From Lichenihabitans psoromatis (lineage in GTDB: Bacteria > Pseudomonadota > Alphaproteobacteria > Rhizobiales > Beijerinckiaceae), in NCBI RefSeq assembly GCF_004323635.1, contig NZ_CP036515.1, positions 2,791,501 to 2,855,500 of the forward strand: a stretch of DNA of 64,000 nucleotides. The letters run 5' to 3'. The position numbers and the translations under genes were made by a program. This document shows positions 46,256 through 54,460 of this stretch, piece by piece. The notes beneath the pieces were generated by a model. It made no database searches. It saw only the letters and a list, made by a program, of their open reading frames with translations, and was not told the DNA's origin. Numbering within the stretch: position 1 is the first letter of the stretch; each line of letters starts with the position of its first letter.

Positions 46256-47368
46256 ATGACAGACGATATGGAGCCGCGAGGACAGACGCGGCGCAGCCTG
46301 CTTGGCGGATTTGGTCTTGCCGGGGCCGCAAGCATCATGGGCGGCGCGCAACTCGCCCAATTCACGCTGGGCAGCACCCCAGCGTTCGCACAACAAGGCG
46401 GAAAGCCACTATCGGTCGCGGTGGTGGCCCAGCAGATGGCGGCTCAATCCGACCAGCGATCCTGGGACGGCCTGCAGCAGTGGCTGAAGACCACCGGGCT
46501 CGACAAGACCTGGAAGATCACCCAGACCGATGCCAAAGGCGACCCCGGCCAGTTGGTCAGCCAGATCGAGGATGCCATCACGGCGAAAGCCGATGCGATC
46601 CTGGTGCTCTACGGCACGCTCACGGCCGCCCATAGCGCGCTCGACGATCTGGCTAAATCGAAGATCCCGTTTTTCAGCCTCGACTCCGGTTGGCAATCGC
46701 CCGCCATCGCCGACATCACCAGCAACAACTTCGTGATGGGGTCGCAGACCTCGCAATATATGGTCGATAACCTGCTCTCGAAGGGCAAGGACAAGGCCAA
46801 CATCTGCGCCGTCATCGCCAATTTCCACCACGGGACACGCAAGCGCGGCAAGGTCATGAAGTCCGTGCTGTCGGAGAACGAGTGGATCTCGCTGAAGAAC
46901 GAGCGGGTGATCCAATATAGCGGCTTCTACGAAACCACGCAGAACACCGTGAACGACTGGTTGACCACCTACGGCAACGATCTCGACGCGATCTGGTGCC
47001 CGTGGGACGAACCCGCCATGGCGGCCGCCGAGGTGATCGTGTCACGCGGCATGCAGGATCGGGTCTTCGTGGTCGGAGCCGACGGACATCCGACCGCTGT
47101 GGATCGGATGCGGAAGCCGGATTATCCGCTGGTCGCGACTGTCGCCCAGGCCTTCGAGATCTGGGGTGCCTACTCGGGATGGCTCATCAACGAGATCGTC
47201 GGCAAGGGCCGCAATGCCAAGGAGGTCGTCCCCGTCCCGACGGTGGAGTTCCCGGCGCCTTTGCTGGTGAAAGGCGTCAATCTGCCCGAGGCCGGTAAGC
47301 CGACCTGGGACGCGACGGATCTTTACTACATCTACCGCGATCGCGCCCTGAAGGGCATGCGCGGCTGA
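46256..47368 (+). CDS. Sugar ABC transporter substrate-binding protein (CUT2 type)
   Basis: This 370-residue periplasmic-binding protein of the ribose/galactose (Peripla_BP_4) type has a twin-arginine leader, GQTRRSLLGGFGLAG, with cleavage near AFAQQ. The body has AKGDPGQLVSQIEDAI, IPFFSLDSGW, GSQTSQYMVD and VVGADGHPTAVD. AAGGAGG precedes the ATG by 5 bases. It leads the importer module of the kinase operon. Its ligand is presumably the sugar handled by the FGGY kinase. Confidence 0.9.
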   Translation: MTDDMEPRGQTRRSLLGGFGLAGAASIMGGAQLAQFTLGSTPAFAQQGGKPLSVAVVAQQMAAQSDQRSWDGLQQWLKTTGLDKTWKITQTDAKGDPGQLVSQIEDAITAKADAILVLYGTLTAAHSALDDLAKSKIPFFSLDSGWQSPAIADITSNNFVMGSQTSQYMVDNLLSKGKDKANICAVIANFHHGTRKRGKVMKSVLSENEWISLKNERVIQYSGFYETTQNTVNDWLTTYGNDLDAIWCPWDEPAMAAAEVIVSRGMQDRVFVVGADGHPTAVDRMRKPDYPLVATVAQAFEIWGAYSGWLINEIVGKGRNAKEVVPVPTVEFPAPLLVKGVNLPEAGKPTWDATDLYYIYRDRALKGMRG

Positions 47369-47469
47369 GGCGCATCGGTGACACGAGGCAGAAGCTTCCT
47401 GGCACCGATCCACGACAAGCAGTGCGGATGGATGAGCCATCCGCACCAATGATCATCGAGGAAACCACC

Positions 47470-48984
47470 ATGAACGGCCATCTGCCGACAGAGCCACGCC
47501 TGAGGGCGCGCGCCATCGGCAAGACATTCGGGGGAACGGTGGCGCTCAGGGGCGTCGACCTCGACGTCATGCGCGGCGAGATGCTGGCGCTCGTGGGTGC
47601 GAATGGCGCCGGCAAATCGACGCTCGTGAAGATCATCTGCGGGGCTTACAGCACGGACGAAGGCGACCTCCAGGTGGATGGCCGCCCGGTCGCGTTTGCG
47701 TCGGTCGGCGACGCGCTGGCGGCCGGTATCGCCGTGGCTCACCAGCAGGTCGCCATCATCCCGACTTTGACGGCCGCCGAGAACATCATGTTGGGGCAGG
47801 AGCCCCGTCGGTTCGGGCTGATCCAGAATGGCCGACTCAACGCCGAGGCGCGCGCGTTGGCCGAGCGGTTCGGCGTCGACATTCCGCTCGATCGGGAATG
47901 CGGCGACCTTGGCATCGGCGAAAATAAGATCCTCGATATCCTGAAGGCGCTGAAGAGCGATCCGGCGCTGTTGATCCTCGACGAGCCGACGGCTTCGCTC
48001 ACGCTCAACGAGAGCCGCAAGCTGTTTGGCTTCCTGCGCGACCTGAAGGCCAACGGGCTCGCGATCCTCTTCATTTCCCATCACATCAACGAAATCTTCG
48101 AGAATTGTGACCGGGTGGCGGTCCTGAAGGACGGCATCAAGGTTCATGACGGGGCCGTGAACGACACGACTCCTGACGCGGTCATCCGCCTGATGGTCGG
48201 GCGCGCCATCGAGGACGGAGACTGGATCAGCCACGCCGTCGCGGGCGAGGTCTCGGTGCGGCTCACGGACGTGACGATCGGCTCGCTTCAGGTGCCTGAC
48301 TTGACCGTCCATCGGGGTGAGGTGGTCGGCATCGCAGGCGTGCTCGGCGCCGGGCAGACCGACCTGATCGAAGCCATGGCGGGTGGTCGACCCACGCCCG
48401 GTGGCGGCCGGATCACGCTGAACGGCCTCGAACGCCTGCCGCGCAACGTCGACGAAGCGACCGAGCAGGGGATCTACCTCATCGCCGACAATCGGCTCAA
48501 GAAGGCGCTGTTTCCGGGTCTCACGATCGAGGAGAACCTGATGACGGGGTCGCTCGACCACGTGAGCCGGTTCGGCTTCATGCGCGATCGCGAGACGCTT
48601 GCGTCCGCCGAACACGTCATCGGCCAGCTTGGCGTGAAATGCAGCGGGCCCGCGCAAGATATCCTGCAATTGTCCGGCGGCAACCAACAGAAGGTCGCGT
48701 TCGGGCGGTGGCTCGTCCGGATGGCGCGTGGGCCCGCCGCGGTGCCGCCGTTGCTGCTGCTCGATAACCCCACGGAGGGGGTCGATGTCGGCAGCAAGGC
48801 CGAGCTCTATGCGCTGATCCGAGGCTTCGCCAAGCAGGGCGCCTCCGTGGTCATCGCCAGCGCGGAATTCGGCGAGCTGCTGAAGCTCTGCGACCGCATC
48901 TATTGCATCACCGACGACCGGCTGAGCTCCTGCCTCGACCGCGCCGACTTTTCTGAAGAACGACTGCTCTTGGAGGTAAACTGA
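47470..48984 (+). CDS. Sugar ABC transporter ATPase with two nucleotide-binding domains
   Basis: This 504-residue RbsA-type protein contains two NBDs. NBD1 has Walker A GANGAGKST, a degenerate signature LGIGENKILDILKAL, and Walker B LLILDEPTASL. NBD2 has lost a standard Walker A (GVLGAGQTD), as is usual, has signature LSGGNQQKVAFGRWL, but Walker B reads LLLLDNPTEGVDVG, with Asn where the catalytic Glu is expected. GAGGA lies before the ATG at 47470. It overlaps the permease start (ATGA). Confidence 0.92.
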   Translation: MNGHLPTEPRLRARAIGKTFGGTVALRGVDLDVMRGEMLALVGANGAGKSTLVKIICGAYSTDEGDLQVDGRPVAFASVGDALAAGIAVAHQQVAIIPTLTAAENIMLGQEPRRFGLIQNGRLNAEARALAERFGVDIPLDRECGDLGIGENKILDILKALKSDPALLILDEPTASLTLNESRKLFGFLRDLKANGLAILFISHHINEIFENCDRVAVLKDGIKVHDGAVNDTTPDAVIRLMVGRAIEDGDWISHAVAGEVSVRLTDVTIGSLQVPDLTVHRGEVVGIAGVLGAGQTDLIEAMAGGRPTPGGGRITLNGLERLPRNVDEATEQGIYLIADNRLKKALFPGLTIEENLMTGSLDHVSRFGFMRDRETLASAEHVIGQLGVKCSGPAQDILQLSGGNQQKVAFGRWLVRMARGPAAVPPLLLLDNPTEGVDVGSKAELYALIRGFAKQGASVVIASAEFGELLKLCDRIYCITDDRLSSCLDRADFSEERLLLEVN

Positions 48985-50000
48985 TGGTGGCCACGGATCG
49001 AGGATCGGCGCCGACGTCCGGCAATGCATCTCGAGCGCTGCGCGGCAGTCGGCTGGACTGGAGCGCCATCGCGGCCCGGTACGGAACCGTGGCGGCCGCA
49101 CTCGTCATTTTCGTGACGTTCGCGCTGGCGAGCGATCGTTTTTTGTCGGTCGGTAACATCAGCAACATCCTGGTTCAGATCTCGGTGCTGATGATCGTCT
49201 CGTCCGGGCTAACCTTCGCGGTCGCGAGCGGCGAATTCGATCTGTCGGTCGGCCAGGTCGCCAGCTTGTCCGGCGTACTTGTGGCGGGTCTGATGATCTG
49301 GGCCGGATTGCCGGTCGCGGTCGCGATTCTCCTCTCGATCCTGGCCGGCGCCGCCATCGGCGTCGTCAACGGTCTGCTGGTGACGCGTCTGCGGATTCCC
49401 TCGCTGATCGCGACACTCGCCATGGGGCCGATCGCGCTCGGGCTGAACTATGCTTATACGAACGGCGATTCCATCTACGCCAGCATGCCCCCGAGCTTCT
49501 ATTATATCGCAACCGGCAAGATCTTCGGCATCGTGCCGGTTCCGGTCATCATCGCGCTGCTGGTGGTCGGCATCTTCTACGTGCTGCTCAACAAGACGAG
49601 GCTCGGCCGCGGTGTGGTGGCGACGGGAGCCAATATCCAGGCCGCACGCCTCTCGGGCATTCGGGTCAACCGCTATCGGCTCATCGCCCTCGCGTTCTCC
49701 GGGCTCGGGGCAGCGATGGGCGGCGTGATGCTGACGGCGCGGCTCGGCACGGGACAGTCGGGAGCGGGCGACGCCTACCTGCTCGACAGCCTCACGGCGG
49801 TGTTCCTCGGCATGACCGCGTTCAAGCCGGGGCGAGCCACCGTGCAGGGGACGCTGGTCGGGGTCGTGATCATCGGCATGCTCGACAACGGGCTCAACCT
49901 GCTTGGCGCACCCTTCTACCTGCAGAATGAAGTGCGCGGGTTGGTCATGATCGCAGCCGTCAGTCTCGCCGTGATGCGGGCCGAAATCAGGTTCTTTTGA
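48984..50000 (+). CDS. Sugar ABC transporter permease (RbsC type)
   Basis: This 338-residue CUT2 permease has about eight to ten hydrophobic helices. It carries GEFDLSVGQVASLSG in the typical N-terminal half, NGLLVTRLRIPSLIATLAMG and NKTRLGRGVVATGAN, where RbsC-like proteins contact the ATPase. GGAGG and a one-base stop/start overlap couple it to the ATPase gene. An SDR gene follows 20 bases later. Confidence 0.93.
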   Translation: MVATDRGSAPTSGNASRALRGSRLDWSAIAARYGTVAAALVIFVTFALASDRFLSVGNISNILVQISVLMIVSSGLTFAVASGEFDLSVGQVASLSGVLVAGLMIWAGLPVAVAILLSILAGAAIGVVNGLLVTRLRIPSLIATLAMGPIALGLNYAYTNGDSIYASMPPSFYYIATGKIFGIVPVPVIIALLVVGIFYVLLNKTRLGRGVVATGANIQAARLSGIRVNRYRLIALAFSGLGAAMGGVMLTARLGTGQSGAGDAYLLDSLTAVFLGMTAFKPGRATVQGTLVGVVIIGMLDNGLNLLGAPFYLQNEVRGLVMIAAVSLAVMRAEIRFF

Positions 50001-50020
50001 CCATCGAGAAGGAGAGCGTC

Positions 50021-50782
50021 ATGACGGCAGCATCGAACGGGCGCGTCGCGCTCGTCACCGGATCGAGCCGTGGGATCGGGCGTGCGATCGCGCTCGGCCT
50101 GGCGGACGCCGGGTTCGACCTCGTGCTCAACGACCTGGCTCGGCAGAGCGAGGCGCTGGCCGAGGTCAAAAGCGCGATCGAGATGCGCGGCCGGCAGGCC
50201 GTCGTGGTCTATGCGGACGTCAGCCGGAAAGCTGAGGTCACTGCAATGGTGGCCGACGCCATCGCGGCCGTCGGCCATATCGACGCAGTGGTCAACAACG
50301 CCGGTATCCTGATCTCGAACGCGGTCGACGACCTCGAAGAGGAGCAGTGGGATTCCGTGCTCGACGTCAACGCGAAGGGCACGTTCCTGGTCGTACAAGC
50401 CCTGCTGCCGCACATGCGCGCGCGCCGCTACGGCCGCATCGTCAACATCGCGTCGATCGGCGGCAAGCATGGCGCGCAGATGCAGGCTCATTACTCGGCC
50501 TCGAAGGCCGCCGTCATGGGGTTTACCCGCGTGTTGGCTCAGGAGGTCGGTGCTGACGGCATCACGGCCAACTGCCTCTGCCCCGGCATCATCGTGACCG
50601 ACATGGGCCGCACCAATCTCTCGGATGCGGCCAATGTGGCGAAGTGGGAAGGCATCACGGCGCTACGCCGCCTTGGCCAACCGGAAGATGTGGCTGGGCC
50701 GGCGGTCTTCTTGGCCTCCGACGCCTCGGCTTTCGTGACCGGACAGTCGCTGAATGTCTGCGGCGGCATCGTGCTGAGTTGA
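50021..50782 (+). CDS. Short-chain dehydrogenase/reductase
   Basis: This 253-residue classical SDR has TGSSRGIGRA, NNAGIL, a Ser in IASIGGKHG and HYSASK, and ends CGGIVLS. AAGGAG precedes the ATG at 50021 within the tail of the importer operon. It probably oxidises or reduces the polyol or sugar imported by this system. The upstream in-frame ATG at 49997 overlaps the permease stop and is less likely. Confidence 0.9.
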   Translation: MTAASNGRVALVTGSSRGIGRAIALGLADAGFDLVLNDLARQSEALAEVKSAIEMRGRQAVVVYADVSRKAEVTAMVADAIAAVGHIDAVVNNAGILISNAVDDLEEEQWDSVLDVNAKGTFLVVQALLPHMRARRYGRIVNIASIGGKHGAQMQAHYSASKAAVMGFTRVLAQEVGADGITANCLCPGIIVTDMGRTNLSDAANVAKWEGITALRRLGQPEDVAGPAVFLASDASAFVTGQSLNVCGGIVLS

Positions 50783-50823
50783 TCGAGGCGGCACGTGGCG
50801 TTCGCTCGAGATGAGTGTGGCGA

Positions 50824-51759
50824 TTACATCGCCGGATGGGTCGCTTTCCACCACCGCGCGATTTCAATCCGCTGCATGAATTCGGCGCCGCCTTTTGCGC
50901 CGACATAGTCGAGAAACTCGCGCAGGGCGTGGATCCGGCTTGCCTGACCGATGATACGCGGGTGCAGGCCGATCGACATCAGGCGTGGATGCTCCTCGCC
51001 TTCCTCGTGCAGCAGGTCGAAGCCGCGTTTCAGGTTGTCGAGATAGTCCGACGGCGAGCCATAGCTCGGCACCAGGCTGAAGCGAGCATCGTTATAGGTG
51101 GCACTGTAGGGAACAACGAGTTGCCGGTGAGCGCCGACCTTGGCGTAGTAAGGGAAGTCGTCGTTGTAGGCGTCCGAATCATATTCGAAGCCGCCCTCTT
51201 CGATCAGGAGCTCGCGCGTGTGGACGGAGGCGCCGTAGCGGCAATACCAGCCAAGCGGACGCTGGCCACATGTCTCGGTGATCGATGCGACCGCACGCCG
51301 AATATGCTCCGCTTCCTCGTCGCGGCTCAGTGTCCAGACTTCCTCCCAGCGCCAGCCATGCGAGCAGGCTTCATGCCCGGCCTCGCGGATCCACGCCGCC
51401 ACCTCGCGATTACGTTCCAGCGCGACGGCTGCCGCAAAAAATGTGACCGGGATTTTATACTGTGTGAACAACCGCTCCAGCCGCCAGATCCCGGCGCGCG
51501 AGCCGTATTCGTAGACCGACTCTGCGCAGAGGTCGCGATAACGCGGATCCATGGCGTAGATGGACTCGGTCATGCCATCGTTACGTCCGTCCCCGTTCGG
51601 ATGGGCGTTTTCCGATCCTTCCTCGTAGTTGATCACGATGCTGATCGCCACGCGTCCGCCGTTCGGCAGCGGCACGCGCGGGGCGGAGCGCCCATAACCG
51701 ACGAAATCGCGCTCGGGGCCCGGGACCGGAGTTCCGACAAACGGCTCGAAGCTGCTCAC
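50824..51759 (-). CDS. PuuE-like polysaccharide-deacetylase-family protein
   Basis: This 311-residue NodB-homology protein is close to PuuE-type allantoinases. It has RDFVGYGRSAP, IVINYEEGSEN, YEYGSRAGIWRLERLF, the metal-region CSHGWRWEE, and GLHPRIIGQ. PuuE proteins hydrolyse allantoin or act on other N-acyl/cyclic amides; here the substrate is unknown. It begins at a GTG that overlaps the stop of the isochorismatase-family gene (GTGA), so the two were coupled. It converges on the SDR of the importer operon. Confidence 0.87.
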   Translation of the reverse strand: MSSFEPFVGTPVPGPERDFVGYGRSAPRVPLPNGGRVAISIVINYEEGSENAHPNGDGRNDGMTESIYAMDPRYRDLCAESVYEYGSRAGIWRLERLFTQYKIPVTFFAAAVALERNREVAAWIREAGHEACSHGWRWEEVWTLSRDEEAEHIRRAVASITETCGQRPLGWYCRYGASVHTRELLIEEGGFEYDSDAYNDDFPYYAKVGAHRQLVVPYSATYNDARFSLVPSYGSPSDYLDNLKRGFDLLHEEGEEHPRLMSIGLHPRIIGQASRIHALREFLDYVGAKGGAEFMQRIEIARWWKATHPAM

Positions 51760-52477
51760 GAACGGTCCTCGCGTGTTGTGCCGATCCTTTCGAGATAGGC
51801 CAGCACGTCGTCACAGGGCATCACGTCACCGCAAAAACGGTTCATGTCAAAGAGGCTGATCCGGTGGCTGATGTCGATGCGGTCGAAGACTGCCTCTTCG
51901 GGGATGATGGTGAAGAAGTTATGCTGCTCGCTGTCGATGGCGGTTGCTCGGACGCAATTGCTGGTCGAGCCTCCCGTGACAATCACAGTATCGATCTGCT
52001 TATCGATCAGCAGCGAGAGAAGGGGCGTACCGAAGAATGCGCTTTTTTTCTTCTTGTCGAGGACGATCTCGCCCTTTAGCGGGCGCAGCGGCGTGACGAT
52101 CTCGGCACCAAAAGTCCATCGAAATAGAGGTTCTCGCCGCGTCCGATCCCGGCGCCCACCTTGCGGTGGAACATGCCACAATCGTCGGCGTCGGGGTTGA
52201 CGATGAAGCGGGTCTGAAACACGGGAACGCCATGGCGACGCGCGGAGGTTTGCAGAGCAGCGATCCATTCAACGGCGGCAAAACCAACCTCGCCGCAGGC
52301 AAGCGGGAAATGCGCTGCATTATCGCTCGCGCCCGGAATACCGGTCATATAATTTTGGGCGTCGACGATCAGGAGGGCCGGTCGCTTGCCGAAGCCGGCC
52401 GTCTGACCCCATTTTCCGCGGCGAATGACCTCGCGGTCGCTGTCACTGAGGATGTCCTGCCAACTGTCGGAAGTCAT
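51756..52477 (-). pseudogene. Isochorismatase-family hydrolase, frameshifted
   Basis: The N-terminal part (from ATG at 52477: ALLIVDAQNYMTG, then VFQTRFIVNPDADD, up to NLYFDG) and the C-terminal part (FGAEIVTPLRP, VTGGSTSNCVRATAIDS) lie in different frames. They meet near 52110-52117. One missing base between GATGG and ACTTTT breaks the frame; adding one base would give FDG-TFGAEIV, which fits the family. The catalytic Asp (VDAQ), Lys (LDKKKKSAF) and Cys (SNCVRATA) are all otherwise present. This may be a recent mutation or a sequencing error. Homologs include N-carbamoylsarcosine amidase and ureidoacrylate hydrolase. Confidence 0.85.
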
Positions 52478-52523
52478 AGGCTCGTCTCCGCTTCAATCTT
52501 TTTTTGGCCCGTGCGTTCGACGC

Positions 52524-53270
52524 TTAAGCCATGTGGTCGCCGCCGTTCATGTTCAGGCAGGCACCGACGAAGTACGCGCCCGCATAGCTCGCCAAGAGCA
52601 TGACGGCCGGCGCAACTTCGTCGACAGTGCCGAAGCGTTTGATCGGTAAGCCGGCGACCTTTGCGGCGACCCACTCGGGCGGTAGCGTATCTTTGATTGG
52701 GGTATCGATCGGGCCGGGCGCGATCGCATTGACCGTGATGTTGTCGTCGATCACTTCGTAGGCCAGAGCGCGTGTGAAGCCGAGGACCCCGGCCTTCGTG
52801 GCACAATAATGGACCATTGCCGGCGCCCCCTTGTAGCCGCTCTGCGAGGCGGTGTTGATGATCCGCCCCCAGCGCTTGCGCTGCATGGCCGGGAGGACCG
52901 CCTTCGTGCAGACGAATAAGCTTCTCAGATTGACCCGCATCATCTCGTCCCAGACCTCAGCCGACATGTCGACGAGCGGGACGGCATTGTCGATGCCAGC
53001 ATTGTTGAAGAGGATGTCGATGTCGCCAAACGCCTCGACGATCGTCGCGAAAGCGGTTTCGACCGCGGGCTCGTCGGCGACATCCGCGACCGCTGCGAGT
53101 GCCCTCAACCCTCTGCCGCACAAGTCGGCTGCGACGCGCTCGGCGTTCGCACGGTTCCAGTCGACCACGCCGACGGCGGCGCCCGCCTCGGCGAGCGCGA
53201 TCGCCACCGCCTTGCCGATTCCGCTGCCGCCGCCCGTGACCACAGCAACCCGCGTTGTGAACTCAGACAT
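52524..53270 (-). CDS. Short-chain dehydrogenase/reductase
   Basis: This 248-residue classical SDR has TGGGSGIGKA, NNAGIDNAVP, a Ser in NTASQSGYKG, HYCATK (catalytic Tyr and Lys) and ends MNGGDHMA. It is the first gene of a minus-strand run followed by the isochorismatase-family and PuuE-like genes. A CTGTCTACAG palindrome lies in its promoter region, shared with the divergent Zn-alcohol dehydrogenase. Confidence 0.9.
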   Translation of the reverse strand: MSEFTTRVAVVTGGGSGIGKAVAIALAEAGAAVGVVDWNRANAERVAADLCGRGLRALAAVADVADEPAVETAFATIVEAFGDIDILFNNAGIDNAVPLVDMSAEVWDEMMRVNLRSLFVCTKAVLPAMQRKRWGRIINTASQSGYKGAPAMVHYCATKAGVLGFTRALAYEVIDDNITVNAIAPGPIDTPIKDTLPPEWVAAKVAGLPIKRFGTVDEVAPAVMLLASYAGAYFVGACLNMNGGDHMA

Positions 53271-53325
53271 CCCAGCCCTCGCAACCCTTCACGTCTGCAG
53301 ATGAGCCTATACGTCAGATTTAAAA

Positions 53326-53335
53326 CTGTCTACAG
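53326..53335. promoter_or_regulatory. CTGTCTACAG palindrome, candidate GntR operator (site A)
   Basis: CTGT-N2-ACAG with the downstream context AAGAC lies between the divergent SDR and Zn-dehydrogenase genes. It matches sites at 57354 and 59222, suggesting one regulator, probably the GntR/FCD protein at 58245-59021. Confidence 0.6.
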
Positions 53336-53379
53336 AAGACAAAGAAGCGACCCTGAGGGCGCGGGAGCGGAGAGAGCCG

Positions 53380-54414
53380 ATGAAAGCGATTGTGTTGCGG
53401 GAGCACGGAGGGCTCGAACAGCTTCGTTATGAAACGGTGGCGGATCCTGTCGTGACCGGAAACACGGTCGTTGTTCAAATCCGAGCCTCCGGGTTGAATC
53501 ATTGCGACATCGATGTGCGGAACGGCACATTTGGGGTCGAGCAGAAACTCCCGCATGTCATGGGCGTCGATGCGGCCGGCGAGGTCGTCGCGATTGGTCA
53601 CAACGTGAGCCTCTGGAAAGTGGGCGATCGGGTGGCGCCGCATTTTGTGGTGTCCTGCGGACATTGCGCTCACTGCCGAAGTGGGCGGGAAAACATCTGC
53701 GAGAATGCCGACATCCTTGGCGTAACGGTCTGGGGCGGTTACGCCGAAAAGCTGATGGTGCCGGAAAGCAATCTCATCGCGCTCCCGGACAGTGTCTCGT
53801 TCATCGACGCGGCCGCCTCCATGGTCCCGTTCGCCACGGCGTGGGAAGCACTCATCACGACGGCGCGCCTGCAGGCCGGTGAGACAGTGCTGATCAATGC
53901 GGCCGGCGGCGGAGTTGGCTCCCATGCGGTTCAGATCGCTCGATTGGCCGGCGCGCGCGTGATCGCCTCGGTCGGGGCCGACGACAAGATCGACAAGGTG
54001 ATGGCGCTCGGGGCGGACGCCGTCATCAACTATCGCAAGGAAACACTCGTCGACGGCGTGCAGCGCTTGACGAGCGGCAGAGGCGTCGATGTCGTCCTGG
54101 ACGGGGTCGGCGGCGACATCCTCAAGCAGAGCCTCAAAGCTCTTGCTGATGGCGGCAGGCTCGCGTCCATCGGCGCGCAAGGCGGCGAGATCGTCGATAT
54201 CGACATGATCGAGTTCTTCCGCAAGCACATCACGCTTCTCGGTTGCGGGCGTTCGACGCGCGAGATCGCCGCCACGGTCCTCGGACTTATGGCAGCGGGG
54301 CGGCTCAAGGCCGTCCTCCAGGGCACGTTCCCCCTGGCGAAGGCGGCGGACGCGCAGGCGCTAATGGAGAGCCGCAACTTCTTCGGCCGGATCGTCCTGC
54401 AACCGGAGGCGTGA
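53380..54414 (+). CDS. Zinc-binding alcohol dehydrogenase family protein
   Basis: This 344-residue MDR protein has the N-terminal GroES-like fold with SGLNHCDIDVRNG, a structural-zinc loop with four cysteines (CGHCAHCRSGRENIC), WGGYAEKLMVP, and the NAD(P)-binding motif NAAGGGVGSHAVQIAR. It resembles quinone oxidoreductase-like alcohol dehydrogenases. It reads divergently from the SDR and is followed by a hairpin and a convergent Fe-dependent dehydrogenase. Substrate unknown. Confidence 0.9.
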   Translation: MKAIVLREHGGLEQLRYETVADPVVTGNTVVVQIRASGLNHCDIDVRNGTFGVEQKLPHVMGVDAAGEVVAIGHNVSLWKVGDRVAPHFVVSCGHCAHCRSGRENICENADILGVTVWGGYAEKLMVPESNLIALPDSVSFIDAAASMVPFATAWEALITTARLQAGETVLINAAGGGVGSHAVQIARLAGARVIASVGADDKIDKVMALGADAVINYRKETLVDGVQRLTSGRGVDVVLDGVGGDILKQSLKALADGGRLASIGAQGGEIVDIDMIEFFRKHITLLGCGRSTREIAATVLGLMAAGRLKAVLQGTFPLAKAADAQALMESRNFFGRIVLQPEA

Positions 54415-54421
54415 GCCTCGA

Positions 54422-54449
54422 TGCCGATGCGCTTGAAACCGCATCGGCA
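54422..54449. terminator. Bidirectional hairpin between convergent dehydrogenases
   Basis: TGCCGATGCG and CGCATCGGCA form a perfect 10-bp stem with an 8-base loop. It starts 7 bases after the Zn-dehydrogenase stop and ends 11 bases before the stop of the convergent Fe-dehydrogenase. A true T-run is lacking, but the placement and perfect stem make a shared terminator likely. Confidence 0.6.
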
Positions 54450-54460
54450 ACATATTTCGC

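Noticed and set aside
47332..49101. 589-codon open frame opposite the importer ATPase
   Set aside because: Antisense shadow of a well-supported ABC gene; no recognisable motif.
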